A DNA stretch of 64,000 nucleotides from Ruminococcus sp. (GTDB taxonomy: Bacteria > Bacillota > Clostridia > Oscillospirales > Ruminococcaceae), in NCBI GenBank assembly GCA_017534835.1, contig JAFXVT010000011.1:1-64000 (forward strand), written 5' to 3'. A program made the translations under genes and the position numbers. The notes under the pieces are model-generated. The model was not told the origin of the DNA. It worked only from the letters and a program-made list of their open reading frames with translations, and searched no databases. Positions 44,301 through 53,188 of the stretch are shown here, piece by piece; within the stretch, counting starts at the first letter, position 1; each line of letters starts with the position of its first letter.

Positions 44301-45635
44301 TTCCGTGAGCCGGTCGTGACGGAAGCTCAGACCAGTCGTCTCAACGTCAAAAACGATTATCTCCTCATCGAAGCTTCTGTCATCGTCACCGTAAACGACC
44401 ATATCACGCTCAACATCGTTTACGACATATGCTTCCATACCGTAAATGACCTTGAAATTCTTGGGCATATTATACATACAGTCCGGGAAAGCCTGAACGT
44501 TGCCGTGGTCGGTTATCGCCATTGCCTGATGTCCCCATTGAGCCGCACGGTTTATGAGCGTAACGGGGTCGGTTACGGCGTCCATAGCCGACATATTCGT
44601 ATGGCAGTGGAGCTCGACGCGCTTTTCCGGGTAGGTGTCCATTTTCGGTATACGCTTTACCTTGATAACAGAATTCGGCATGATACAGATGTCCTTTGCA
44701 AAGGAATCGAAATCTATCTTGCCTGCGACGAGAAGAGTAGTGCCGTTTTTGATGCCGGTAAAGAGCTTTAGCTCCTCCTCGTCGGAGTTATTGACGAAGG
44801 TCTTTAGCAGGAGCGAACCGCTGTAATCGGTAACACTGAGCGTGACAACAGTTCTGTCACCCTTTATCTCCTTTGCCTCGGAAGCGAAAACATCACCTAC
44901 GATGACCACGCGCTGACCGAGCTGTCCCACAGCTTCGGATATAGCGACAGGCTTCTCACGGATAGGACGTCCCTTCAGCATCTCAGCGGATTCGGGGTCA
45001 AAGTCGGTATCGAGGGATGTCACATCGACAGGACGGGTCGGCACAGAATTGCGTATCTGCTCCTCGCGCATTTCCTCCTCTGATTTTTCGGGCATACGAA
45101 GCTCGCCTCTGTCCGGAAGAGCAGCCTCAGCCTCGGCGATGATGTGCTCGTATTCCTCGTTGGAAAACTGCTCGCCGCCGATGAGCTCGGAGGTGACCGT
45201 CTTGCCGTACATATTATAGATAAGCTGGTTGAGCTTTGCCGTGAAATGGTACTTTTCAAGTATATCTCTGCCGCTGTGCCTGAGAGTTATCGAGATCTTG
45301 CCGTCGTGCTCTCTTATGTCTGCCCCGTCGAGGAAGCCGTTCACAACGGACACATCTCTTTTGAGAAGAGCGAGAATGTCCGGGAACTGTGAGATATTGA
45401 ACAGCGCCTCATCATATCTCGGATTAAGGCGCACAGCCTCGACGTTTATCGCCTTTGCGAGCGTATTCTCGAACGCAAAGATGTCCTCTGATGGGACAGC
45501 CTGTCCGAAGCTGACATAGAAGCTGAAATGATGCAGGTCAGCAGAATGAGTTATCTTGTACACCTCGCCTGACGCGACCGACTCCGGCAGCTCAGTACAG
45601 AATTCCTTCAGAAATTCGGATAAAACAATGTTCAT
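41301..45635 (-). CDS. polC: DNA polymerase III alpha subunit, PolC type
   Basis: This is the Gram-positive replicative polymerase with built-in proofreading, at 1444 residues. The order is an N-terminal domain, OB fold (about 225-330, [15 protein letters not shown]), PHP domain beginning [18 protein letters not shown], a DEDDh exonuclease inserted in PHP ([47 protein letters not shown]), then PHP remainder and polymerase core ([33 protein letters not shown]). A four-Cys zinc motif ([19 protein letters not shown]) is present. It is the last gene of the pyrH-ispG run; no terminator follows before the his promoter. Confidence 0.98.
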   Translation of the reverse strand: [1444 protein letters not shown]

Positions 45636-45662
45636 ATGTATACTCCGTATCTATACTTTAAG

Positions 45663-45702
45663 GGCGGACAGCGGACCGTTCCAAACAGTGAAAGTGTCCG
45701 CC
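45663..45702. other. hairpin between ispG and polC
   Basis: GGCGGACA (45663-45670) pairs with TGTCCGCC (45695-45702). On the - strand it is followed by CTTAAAG rather than a T-run, so it is more likely a processing or attenuation element than a full terminator. Confidence 0.45.
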
Positions 45703-45730
45703 GGGACAGTCCGTATCCACCCTTGATATA

Positions 45731-46768
45731 TCAAAGCCTTTCGACCTCGGCAAGAAGCTCCGGAACTATCTCGTCCTCACGTATCTTGCGCTGAGTGCCG
45801 TCCTTCTTGAATATGATAGCACAGCCGTCGCCGCCTGCGATACCGATGTCAGCCTCGCGAGCCTCTCCGGGACCGTTTACGATACAGCCCATAACTGCGA
45901 CTGTTATGTCCTTGTCAGTGTCCTTGAGAGCCTCCTCTACCTTCTTTGCCGTGCCTATGAGGTCGATGCGTGTACGTCCGCAGGTCGGGCAGGAAACGAA
46001 CTTCACTCCGCCTCTCTTACCGATGCATTTGAGTATGTCCTTCGCCGCAGCTATCTCCTTCACAGGCTCGTCCGTGAGGGATACGCGGATAGTCTCGCCG
46101 ATACCGTCGCAGAGCAGCGAGCCGATGCCAACGGCAGACTTGATAAGTCCCATACGCTCTGTACCGGCTTCGGTCACGCCAAGATGAAGGGGATAATCAC
46201 ACTTCTCCGCAGCAAGGCGGTAGGAAGCTATCATACGGTTCACGTCCGAGGACTTGATGGATATAACGATGTCGTTGAAATCGAAGCGCTCGAGCAGAGC
46301 AGCATGACCCATTGCGCTCTCTACGAGAGCTTCCGGCGTGGGAGAGCCGTACTTCGCAAGGATATCCTTTTCGAGCGAGCCGGAATTGACTCCGATACGG
46401 ATCGGGATTCCGTGCGCACGGCAAGCCTCGACAACTGCCTTAACTCTGTCCATATCACCGATATTTCCGGGATTTATACGTATCTTGTCGACACCGGCAG
46501 CCGCCGCTTCTATTGCGAGCTTGTAATCGAAATGTATATCCGCAACGAGCGGTATCTTCACAGCCTCCTTGATAGCAGGGATAAGCTTTACAGCCTCCAT
46601 ATTCGGGATAGCTGCACGAACTATCTCGCACCCTGCTTTTTCGAGCTCGACTGCCTGCTTCACGCTGCCCTCGATGTCGTCCGAGCGGGCGTTGAGCATC
46701 GACTGTATGTAGATGTGTTTGCCGTCGAGGACACAGTCCCCGACCTTTACGGGTCTGACATTTCTCAT
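45731..46768 (-). CDS. ispG: 4-hydroxy-3-methylbut-2-enyl diphosphate synthase
   Basis: It converts MEcPP to HMBPP in the non-mevalonate isoprenoid pathway using a 4Fe-4S cluster. It has 345 residues. It is a TIM barrel with PLVADIHFDYKLAIEAA, KIRINPGNIGDMDRVKAVVE and HLGVTEAGTERMGLIKSAVG. The C-terminal cluster domain has Cys in KFVSCPTCGRTRIDL and VAVMGCIVNGPGEAREADIG. It works in the same pathway as dxr, five genes upstream by transcription order. Confidence 0.97.
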   Translation of the reverse strand: MRNVRPVKVGDCVLDGKHIYIQSMLNARSDDIEGSVKQAVELEKAGCEIVRAAIPNMEAVKLIPAIKEAVKIPLVADIHFDYKLAIEAAAAGVDKIRINPGNIGDMDRVKAVVEACRAHGIPIRIGVNSGSLEKDILAKYGSPTPEALVESAMGHAALLERFDFNDIVISIKSSDVNRMIASYRLAAEKCDYPLHLGVTEAGTERMGLIKSAVGIGSLLCDGIGETIRVSLTDEPVKEIAAAKDILKCIGKRGGVKFVSCPTCGRTRIDLIGTAKKVEEALKDTDKDITVAVMGCIVNGPGEAREADIGIAGGDGCAIIFKKDGTQRKIREDEIVPELLAEVERL

Positions 46769-46781
46769 ATTACTAACTCCT

Positions 46782-47243
46782 TTATCTGTATAACTCTGTT
46801 GCCATATATCTGCCGTTCAGCTCGTAAACGGTGCATTTTTTGTAGCTGAACATTTCGTGATCGCCGTAGAATCCTTCACTTTTTATCGTTTTTCCGTCTG
46901 GCAGCCTTAAGATAAGCCTGTCAGCACGCTTAGGTCTTCGTATTACCTCTTCTATGTCGCATACGAGAGGCACGCCATTTTCAAGAAAGCGCCGCTTTTT
47001 CAGCTTATACGCAAAACAGCGCAATGTATATATCAGAGGAACGGCAAACAATCCGAACAGAAGTACCTTTCCTTTGAATCCCTCCTCGAAAACGAGTCGC
47101 CTCAAACACTCGATAGCGCTTATCCCATGCTTGCCCGCGGTGAAGATAATGGCTGCTCCTGCGATAAACAGGAATAACGCCCACAATACGGCAGCAGTCG
47201 ATAAATCGCCCTGTGCTGCCTTGAATTCTGCTCTCTTGTTCAT
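46782..47243 (-). CDS. membrane protein of unknown function
   Basis: This 153-residue protein has two hydrophobic helices (about 17-35 and 61-80), a Lys/Arg-rich turn (KLKKRRFLENG), and a small beta-rich soluble domain at the C-terminus (DRLILRLPDGKTIKSEG). Its start overlaps the rseP stop by 4 nt and it precedes ispG by 13 bp, so it is co-transcribed. I recognise no family. Confidence 0.65.
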   Translation of the reverse strand: MNKRAEFKAAQGDLSTAAVLWALFLFIAGAAIIFTAGKHGISAIECLRRLVFEEGFKGKVLLFGLFAVPLIYTLRCFAYKLKKRRFLENGVPLVCDIEEVIRRPKRADRLILRLPDGKTIKSEGFYGDHEMFSYKKCTVYELNGRYMATELYR

Positions 47244-48292
47244 TTGTGAATGATACGCATTATATCGTTGAAGGTCGCGAATATCATCAGTCCGAAGAGC
47301 AGCACCATTCCGGCGAGGTGAACATATCCCTCGTGCTCGGGCTTAACGGGCTTGCGGCGGACGAGCTCGATGAAGCAGAAGATGAGTCTGCCGCCGTCGA
47401 GACCGGGTATCGGAAGAAGATTGAATATACCGACATTTATAGTGATGAGAGCGGTCATATACACGAGCATGAATATCATATCCTCGGTCGATTCCGCCTG
47501 CTGAGTAGTCTCGTTTATTGAGGTCACAACGCCGACAGGTCCCGAGATCTGATCCTTGCTGAGCTTGCCCGTTATCATCTGTTTGAGCGAGAGACCGACG
47601 ATGTGTCCCATTGAAAGGAAGGTCTCGCCGGAGCATCTCATAACACTGAGAATGCTCTTATCCTCTGTGACAAGTCCGAAATCCATCATACCGCCGTTTG
47701 CTTCATCATGGAAAGTAACATCCTCGAGCTTGACACGCTTTCCGTCACGCTTTACAACGACATCGTGCTCCTCGGTCTTGAATGTCGCGAACATATAGTC
47801 AATGTCAAGGTAGCTGTAGATATTCGTGCCGTCTATCTTGACTATCTTGTCGCCGTGACGAAGTTTCTCGTAACTCCGTGCGTAGTATGTCTTTGTTCCG
47901 TCTTCGGCGATGTGTCCGCTGAATCCGCTGATAGTAGTGGTCGGGATAACATCGAACATACCCACCATTACCGTACACTTTACGATACCGAGCACGAAGT
48001 TCATACCTGCGCCTGCCGCGAGCACGAGCATACGCTTCCACAGCTTTGCATTGCGGAACGAGCGCGAATCATCGTTCGTGGTGTCCTCGCCCTCCATTGC
48101 GCAGAATCCGCCGACCGGCAGCAGCCTCAGCGAATAGAGCGTTTCGCCTATCTGCTTTTTAAGTATCTTCGGACCCATTCCGACTGCGAATTCAAGCACC
48201 TTTATGCCGCTGAGCTTGGCACAGATAAAGTGTCCGAATTCGTGTATCGTTACGATAAGACCGAAGATGATAAGTGCAAAAACAATACCCAT
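47240..48292 (-). CDS. rseP: site-2 intramembrane metalloprotease (RseP-like)
   Basis: This 350-residue zinc protease cleaves membrane-bound regulators. The metal motif HEFGH is in the first helix (LIVTIHEFGHFICAKL). A PDZ-like segment follows (YEKLRHGDKIVKIDGTNIYS), and the third motif NLLPIPGLDGGRLIF supplies the other Zn ligand (Asp). About four membrane helices are visible. It has the usual place after cdsA-dxr. Confidence 0.94.
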   Translation of the reverse strand: MGIVFALIIFGLIVTIHEFGHFICAKLSGIKVLEFAVGMGPKILKKQIGETLYSLRLLPVGGFCAMEGEDTTNDDSRSFRNAKLWKRMLVLAAGAGMNFVLGIVKCTVMVGMFDVIPTTTISGFSGHIAEDGTKTYYARSYEKLRHGDKIVKIDGTNIYSYLDIDYMFATFKTEEHDVVVKRDGKRVKLEDVTFHDEANGGMMDFGLVTEDKSILSVMRCSGETFLSMGHIVGLSLKQMITGKLSKDQISGPVGVVTSINETTQQAESTEDMIFMLVYMTALITINVGIFNLLPIPGLDGGRLIFCFIELVRRKPVKPEHEGYVHLAGMVLLFGLMIFATFNDIMRIIHK

Positions 48293-48322
48293 TTATATCC
48301 TTTCTCTCCTCTGCTGCAATGC

Positions 48323-49465
48323 TCAGATAAGGCTTCTTACGTACTCTCTCGCACGCTTGTCAGCACTCATAACGTCATCATAGCAGTTTATCTCCGACTG
48401 CTCAAACTTATCGAGCACAGACGAAACTATCTCGCCTATCTGAATGAAGCTTATCTCGTCATTGAGGAAAGCGCGTACAGCCTCCTCGTTCGCGGAATTC
48501 ACGAGACAGGGATATGCTCCGCCGCGTGTGATAGCCTCTATCGCGGCATTCAGGCACTTGAACGTGCCATAGTCCGGCTTTGCGAAGGTGAGAGTGCCGT
48601 AGTCAGTGAGTGAAAGCCTCTTTGTCGGGCACTCATATCTGTCGGGATAGGTCAGCGCGTACTGTATCGGTATCTTCATATCAGGCACGCCGAGCTGTGC
48701 GATAACAGCATAATCGTTATACTCGACAGCTGAATGTATAACGCTCTGACGGTGAACGACGATCTCTATCTGATCCGGCTCAAGGTCGAAGAGCCACTTT
48801 GCCTCGATGAATTCGAGACCCTTGTTCATCAGAGTCGCTGAATCTATCGTTATCTTGTTACCCATATCCCAGTTCGGGTGTTTGAGAGCGTCTGCCTTTG
48901 TAACGCTCCTGAGCTGGTCATAGCTGTAGCCGAAGAAGGGTCCGCCGGAAGCTGTAAGGATTATCTTCGAGAGCTGGCTCCTCTTGTTGCCCTGCAATGA
49001 CTGGAAAATAGCCGAATGCTCGCTGTCAACGGGATAGATGTTCACGCCCATCTCAGCCGCATTCGACATAACGAGCTTGCCTCCTGCAACGAGTGTCTCC
49101 TTGTTCGCGAGGGCAACGTCCTTGCGCGCATTGATAGCTGTGAGCGTCGGAAGAAGTCCTACCATGCCGACAACGGAATTGAGCACTATATCGTTCTCAC
49201 GAAGTGACGCGATACGGCACAGACCGTCCATTCCGCAGAGCACCTCGACATCCATATCGGCAAGACGCTCTTTGAGGTCGGTATATTTTTCCTCGTTGTA
49301 TATGCAGACATATGAGGGTCTGAACTTTCTCACCTGCTCGCTGAGAAGCTCAACACTGCTGTGAGCAGCGAGTCCGACGATATTGAAGCCCATCTTCTCG
49401 CAGACCTCGAGTGCCTGTGTTCCTATCGAGCCTGTGGAACCGAGAACAGAAACATTTTTGTTCAT
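48323..49465 (-). CDS. dxr: 1-deoxy-D-xylulose 5-phosphate reductoisomerase
   Basis: It makes MEP from DXP with NADPH (isoprenoid pathway step 2). It has 380 residues. Motifs are the NADPH loop VLGSTGSIGTQALEVCE, ALANKETLVAGGKLVM, the metal/active site PVDSEHSAIFQSLQG, TASGGPFFGYSYDQL, and HPNWDMGNKITIDSATLMNK. It lies 30 bp before rseP. Confidence 0.97.
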   Translation of the reverse strand: MNKNVSVLGSTGSIGTQALEVCEKMGFNIVGLAAHSSVELLSEQVRKFRPSYVCIYNEEKYTDLKERLADMDVEVLCGMDGLCRIASLRENDIVLNSVVGMVGLLPTLTAINARKDVALANKETLVAGGKLVMSNAAEMGVNIYPVDSEHSAIFQSLQGNKRSQLSKIILTASGGPFFGYSYDQLRSVTKADALKHPNWDMGNKITIDSATLMNKGLEFIEAKWLFDLEPDQIEIVVHRQSVIHSAVEYNDYAVIAQLGVPDMKIPIQYALTYPDRYECPTKRLSLTDYGTLTFAKPDYGTFKCLNAAIEAITRGGAYPCLVNSANEEAVRAFLNDEISFIQIGEIVSSVLDKFEQSEINCYDDVMSADKRAREYVRSLI

Positions 49466-49543
49466 TATATTATATCTCCTTTGGATGCGGAAAATTCATA
49501 TTCCGGGAAATACGCTGAAAAAATGATTTTCCGAATAAGCACA

Positions 49544-49578
49544 AAAGGGACTATCCGTTTTCACGATTAGTCTCCTTT
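49544..49578. other. hairpin between cdsA and dxr
   Basis: AAAGGGACTA pairs with TAGTCTCCTTT (one bulge) across a 14-nt loop in the 131-bp gap before dxr. No strong T-run follows on the - strand. It may modulate dxr expression; the rest of the gap shows only the dxr ribosome site (AAAGGAG). Confidence 0.4.
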
Positions 49579-49596
49579 GAGCAATATTTCTGAGCA

Positions 49597-50520
49597 TTAT
49601 AAATACATATGTACTCCGAAGAATGCGTTGAATACATAGAAAGTAGGGAGCACGAAAAGAACGCTGTCAAACCGGTCCATAAGTCCGCCGTGACCGGGCA
49701 TTATCTTTCCGTAGTCCTTGAAGCCTATCTGGCGCTTTACCATAGAAGCTGACAGGTCACCGATAGCACCGACTACAGCGCAGAAAGCACCTGTAACGAA
49801 GGCAATAGCAGCTCTTTTCGGAGTAAAACCGAAATAGACCGAGAAAGCAACAGCGTAAATGACAGCAGTTGTGAGGATCCCGCCGACAAAGCCCTCGATA
49901 GTTTTCTTCGGACTTATCTCGGGGCAGAGCTTGTGCTTGCCTATAGCAACACCGGTGAAATAAGCGCCGGTATCGGCTATCCACGCACCGCACAATGCCA
50001 TAATGAGCAGGAACAGACCATTCTTGCTGTCCATGCGCTCAATGCGTATCATCGTTGTCATTGCCTGCGGTACGAGCACCATGCAGGCGAGCACGAAGAA
50101 TACCTGCTCATAACGCATCTCCTTGTGCTTCCTGAGCCATGCAACGAATATGACGAACGCAGCGACAAGAGTTACAGCGAATACAATTATCTCCGGTGCC
50201 GCAGACAGTCCGAATATCTCGGTCCTTGCAACAGGCACCCCCACATCGAAGGGCGAAGAGGAGCCGTCAGCACTTGCGTAAAGCTCCTGCCTGTCAGTGA
50301 AGGAAGTGAAGCAGTAGAGAAGCGGCAGAACAACACCGCATATCTCAGCCGGAATAAGTACCGGAAGGCATTTTTCAAGCTTGACTGCACGTATCAGCTC
50401 GAACAGCATAACTGCTGTCATAGCCGCTACGGCTATCGGGAGCAGTATAGTTTCGTGGAAATAGAGCACGACGGCGAGCAGAGCTGCGCCGACTGCACCG
50501 GAAATTATCCTTGTAAGCAT
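49597..50520 (-). CDS. cdsA: phosphatidate cytidylyltransferase
   Basis: It makes CDP-diacylglycerol from phosphatidate and CTP, the entry to phospholipid head groups. This 307-residue integral membrane enzyme has about eight helices and the conserved C-terminal signature around LSASMVKRQIGFKDYGKIMP, then GHGGLMDRFDSVLF. It shares one base with uppS. Confidence 0.95.
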   Translation of the reverse strand: MLTRIISGAVGAALLAVVLYFHETILLPIAVAAMTAVMLFELIRAVKLEKCLPVLIPAEICGVVLPLLYCFTSFTDRQELYASADGSSSPFDVGVPVARTEIFGLSAAPEIIVFAVTLVAAFVIFVAWLRKHKEMRYEQVFFVLACMVLVPQAMTTMIRIERMDSKNGLFLLIMALCGAWIADTGAYFTGVAIGKHKLCPEISPKKTIEGFVGGILTTAVIYAVAFSVYFGFTPKRAAIAFVTGAFCAVVGAIGDLSASMVKRQIGFKDYGKIMPGHGGLMDRFDSVLFVLPTFYVFNAFFGVHMYL

Positions 50521-51263
50521 CAGACGCCACCAAACCTGCGGCTGCGGTTAGCGTAGTCGATGATAGCAGCGTTGAGGTCCTCGCCTGTGAAATCGGGCCA
50601 GAGGATGTCGGTGAAGTAATACTCCGCATAAGCACACTGCCAGATAAGGAAATTCGAGAGACGAAGCTCACCGCTCGGACGGATAACGAGATCAACATCA
50701 GGGAATCCTGCTGTGTAGAGCCCGTCAGCGATAGTCTGCTCGGTGATGTCCTCGGGCTGGAGCTCGCCGTTCTTTACCCTTTCAGCGATCTTGCGGCAGC
50801 TGTTTGCAATATCATCACGTCCGCCGTAGTTTACAGCAAGGAAAACGATCATCTCATCGTAATCCTTTGAAGCCTCCTCGACCTCTATCATCTTATTGCG
50901 GAGCTTCTCGGAGAATCTTGCCTTGTCGCCCATAAAGATGAGGCGTGTCTTCTCCTCGTGGAGCCAGTGTACATCACCAAGATAGTCGTAAAACAGCTTC
51001 ATAAGACCTGATACCTCGTCCTCGGGACGGTTCCAGTTCTCAGTTGAGAAAGCGTAGAAGGACAGGTGCTTGAGCCCGATATCCTTGCAGTGACGGATTA
51101 TCTTCTTGAAGGTCTTGGCACCCTCGATATGACCCATAGGACGCGGAAGTCCGCGCTTTTTAGCCCATCTTCCGTTGCCGTCCATGATTATGCCGACGTG
51201 CTGCGGGAGCTTCTCGGGGAGCTCAGTGAGAAGTTCTTCTTTCTTTTTACCGAATATAGCCAT
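50520..51263 (-). CDS. uppS: isoprenyl (undecaprenyl) diphosphate synthase
   Basis: This cis-prenyltransferase makes the lipid carrier for cell-wall synthesis. It has 247 residues. Motifs are the P-loop-like HVGIIMDGNGRWAKKRGLPR with the Mg-binding Asp, GLKHLSFYAFSTENWNRP, NYGGRDDIANSCRKIAE and VDLVIRPSGELRLSNFLIWQ. Substrate comes from the MEP pathway encoded in the same operon. Confidence 0.97.
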   Translation of the reverse strand: MAIFGKKKEELLTELPEKLPQHVGIIMDGNGRWAKKRGLPRPMGHIEGAKTFKKIIRHCKDIGLKHLSFYAFSTENWNRPEDEVSGLMKLFYDYLGDVHWLHEEKTRLIFMGDKARFSEKLRNKMIEVEEASKDYDEMIVFLAVNYGGRDDIANSCRKIAERVKNGELQPEDITEQTIADGLYTAGFPDVDLVIRPSGELRLSNFLIWQCAYAEYYFTDILWPDFTGEDLNAAIIDYANRSRRFGGV

Positions 51264-51277
51264 TGTAACGTTTCACC

Positions 51278-51832
51278 TCAGACAGTCATTATCTCTTTTT
51301 CTTTTTCAGATACAGCCTTGTCTGCCTCATTGCAGCTCTTGTCAGTTATGTCCTGTACCTTCTTTTCGCAGTCCTTGAGATCGTCCTCGGTGATCTCGGA
51401 ATTCTTTTCCATTTTCTTGAGCTTATCCATAGTATCACGTCTGATACCGCGGATAGCGACCTTGCATTCCTCGCCGAGCTTCTTCACGCCCTTGCAGAGC
51501 TCCTTACGGCGCTCCTCGGTGAGCTGAGGGAATGCGAGACGGATAACGCTTCCGTCGTTTGTGGGGTTGATGCCGATGTCAGAAGCCTGTATAGCCTTTT
51601 CGATAGGCTTGAGCTGGTTCTTCTCCCACGGCGAGATGACAAGTATACGTCCCTCCTGCACGGAGATAGCAGCCATCTGGTTGATAGGAGTGGGAGTTCC
51701 CCAGTAGTCTACCATTACCTTGTCGAGAACAGCAGGATTTGCTCTTCCTGCACGGATAGCAGCAAACTCCTTGCTGAGAGCATCGAGGCTCTTGTTCATT
51801 TTTTCCTTAGCACTGTCGATCGTAGCTTTCAT
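51278..51832 (-). CDS. frr: ribosome recycling factor
   Basis: It splits post-termination ribosomes together with EF-G. At 184 residues it has standard length: ATIDSAKEKMNKSLDALSKE, AIRAGRANPAVLDKVMVDYW, TPINQMAAISVQEGRILVIS and DMGINPTNDG-like DIGINPTNDGSVIRLAFPQL. It lies 48 bp after pyrH, the classical order. Confidence 0.98.
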   Translation of the reverse strand: MKATIDSAKEKMNKSLDALSKEFAAIRAGRANPAVLDKVMVDYWGTPTPINQMAAISVQEGRILVISPWEKNQLKPIEKAIQASDIGINPTNDGSVIRLAFPQLTEERRKELCKGVKKLGEECKVAIRGIRRDTMDKLKKMEKNSEITEDDLKDCEKKVQDITDKSCNEADKAVSEKEKEIMTV

Positions 51833-51880
51833 AATGATACATTCCTTTCTGTTTTAGAGTTTATTACAGTATATTGAGAT

Positions 51881-52591
51881 TCATTCTTCATATACAACAG
51901 TACCTATGTCCTCGCCCATAACGGCGTCATAGATATTGTCGGGACGGCTCAGGTCGAATACGAGCATCTTCATATGGTTATCGCGGCACATTGCAGCAGC
52001 AGTGCTGTCCATAACACCAAGCTCGTCGCCGATGACCTGCGAGAATGTGAGAGTCTTATACTTCTTGGCGTCGTCGTACTTGTGGGGATCCTTGTCGTAA
52101 ACACCGTCAACGAGAGTAGCCTTGAGGAAGATGTCGGCGTTTATCTCGGCAGCACGGAGCGACGCAGCTGTATCTGTCGAGAAGAACGGGTTTCCTGTGC
52201 CGCAGCCGAAGATGACGACTCTGCCCTTGTCGAGATGACGTACAGCTCTGTTGCGGATGTACGGCTCAGCGACCTGAGACATATTGATAGCTGTCTGAAC
52301 ACGCGTGTCACAGCCGAGAGATTCGAGAACATCGGCAAGTGCGAGCGCATTCATAGCAGTAGCGAGCATACCGATGTGGTCGGCTCTTGTTCTGTCCATT
52401 GCACCGCTCGAACGGCCTCTCCAGAAGTTTCCGCCGCCTACAACAACAGCGACCTGAACTCCTGCATCGACGACCTTTTTGATACTCTGGCAGATGTCAG
52501 TGATAACATCGTAGTTGAGACCGGTTTTCTTGTCGCCTGCGAGAGCCTCGCCGCTGACCTTTAACAATATTCTTTTATATTTGGGTTCCAT
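51881..52591 (-). CDS. pyrH: UMP kinase
   Basis: It phosphorylates UMP to UDP. This 236-residue hexameric amino-acid-kinase-fold enzyme has [58 protein letters not shown] and [21 protein letters not shown] chose the ATG at 52591 with GTGAGG upstream over 52600. It is the first gene of the nine-gene housekeeping operon. Confidence 0.97.
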   Translation of the reverse strand: MEPKYKRILLKVSGEALAGDKKTGLNYDVITDICQSIKKVVDAGVQVAVVVGGGNFWRGRSSGAMDRTRADHIGMLATAMNALALADVLESLGCDTRVQTAINMSQVAEPYIRNRAVRHLDKGRVVIFGCGTGNPFFSTDTAASLRAAEINADIFLKATLVDGVYDKDPHKYDDAKKYKTLTFSQVIGDELGVMDSTAAAMCRDNHMKMLVFDLSRPDNIYDAVMGEDIGTVVYEE

Positions 52592-52622
52592 AGTCTGCAC
52601 CTCACAAAAATATACTGTATCT

Positions 52623-52651
52623 ATTTTACACTAAAAACGCATTTCTGTAAA
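52623..52651 (-). promoter_or_regulatory. promoter of the pyrH operon
   Basis: On the - strand: TTTACA (52651-52646), 17 bp, TAAAAT (52628-52623). It lies about 30 bp before the pyrH start. Confidence 0.7.
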
Positions 52652-52799
52652 GTGCAAAATGCCGGAAAATGACAAAAACAGCATAATTTTATTTATTTAA
52701 CTTTAGTCAAGAAGCTTGTCCTTCATCAAGTTAATTCTATTCGTCAAAACTAACAAAAATGTTGAAAGTTTCTTGTGATAGCATTTGCCTTACTTTTCC

Positions 52800-52828
52800 T
52801 TGACAACTCTCCCCTTCCGTGGTATAAT
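52800..52828 (+). promoter_or_regulatory. consensus promoter of the tRNA-Ser pair
   Basis: TTGACA (52800-52805), 17 bp, TATAAT (52823-52828) with a TGG extension, a perfect sigma-A promoter about 30 bp before the first tRNA. The region 52652-52799 shows no gene. Confidence 0.9.
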
Positions 52829-52858
52829 AATAAAGCTGATTGACAAGAACAGCGATGT

Positions 52859-52947
52859 GGAGAGGTATCGAAGCGGTCATAACGAGGCGGTCTTGAAAAC
52901 CGTTTGACTTAACGGTCACGTGGGTTCGAATCCCACCCTCTCCGCCA
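52859..52947 (+). tRNA. tRNA-Ser (anticodon TGA)
   Basis: The acceptor stem GGAGAGG/CCTCTCC (52859-52865 with 52937-52943), long type II variable arm and T-arm GGGTTCGAATCCC are present. The anticodon loop CTTGAAA has TGA at 52894-52896. The discriminator is G and CCA is encoded. Confidence 0.97.
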
Positions 52948-52976
52948 ATATTTTTACTGGTACTTAGTACCGGTTT

Positions 52977-53066
52977 GCGGATTTACCCAAGTGGTGAAGG
53001 GGCTCCCCTGCTAAGGGAGTAGGTCGGGAAACCGGCGCGAGAGTTCAAATCTCTCAATCCGCGCCA
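52977..53066 (+). tRNA. tRNA-Ser (anticodon GCT)
   Basis: The acceptor stem GCGGATT/AATCCGC (52977-52983 with 53056-53062), a long variable arm, and anticodon stem CTCCC/GGGAG with loop CTGCTAA are present; GCT is at 53010-53012. The discriminator is G and CCA is encoded. It lies 29 bp after the first tRNA on the same presumed transcript. Confidence 0.97.
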
Positions 53067-53076
53067 ATGATCAAAG

Positions 53077-53116
53077 CTCTGAAATGACGTAGATACGTTG
53101 TTTCGGAGTTTTTTTT
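53077..53116 (+). terminator. terminator after the tRNA genes
   Basis: CTCTGAAA pairs with TTTCGGAG (one G-U), with ACGT/ACGT extending the stem inside, followed by eight T. Confidence 0.88.
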
Positions 53117-53146
53117 CTTGATTTTAGCATTTGGGTACTACGGGTT

Positions 53147-53188
53147 AAAAAAGCAGGCTTGAAAGAAATTTCAAAGCCTGCTTTTTTT
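53147..53188. terminator. strong bidirectional hairpin
   Basis: AAAAAAGCAGGCTT and AAGCCTGCTTTTTTT-type arms enclose GAAA/TTTC, giving a long stem with U-runs on both strands. It seems to be the old terminator of the decayed gene at 53190-53332. Confidence 0.75.

Noticed and set aside
43926..44771. 281-codon + strand frame opposite polC
   Set aside because: It is an antisense shadow of the conserved exonuclease/PHP region; no independent motif.
47708..48613. 301-codon + strand frame across rseP and dxr
   Set aside because: It spans the antisense of two well-supported genes and their junction, with no ribosome site.
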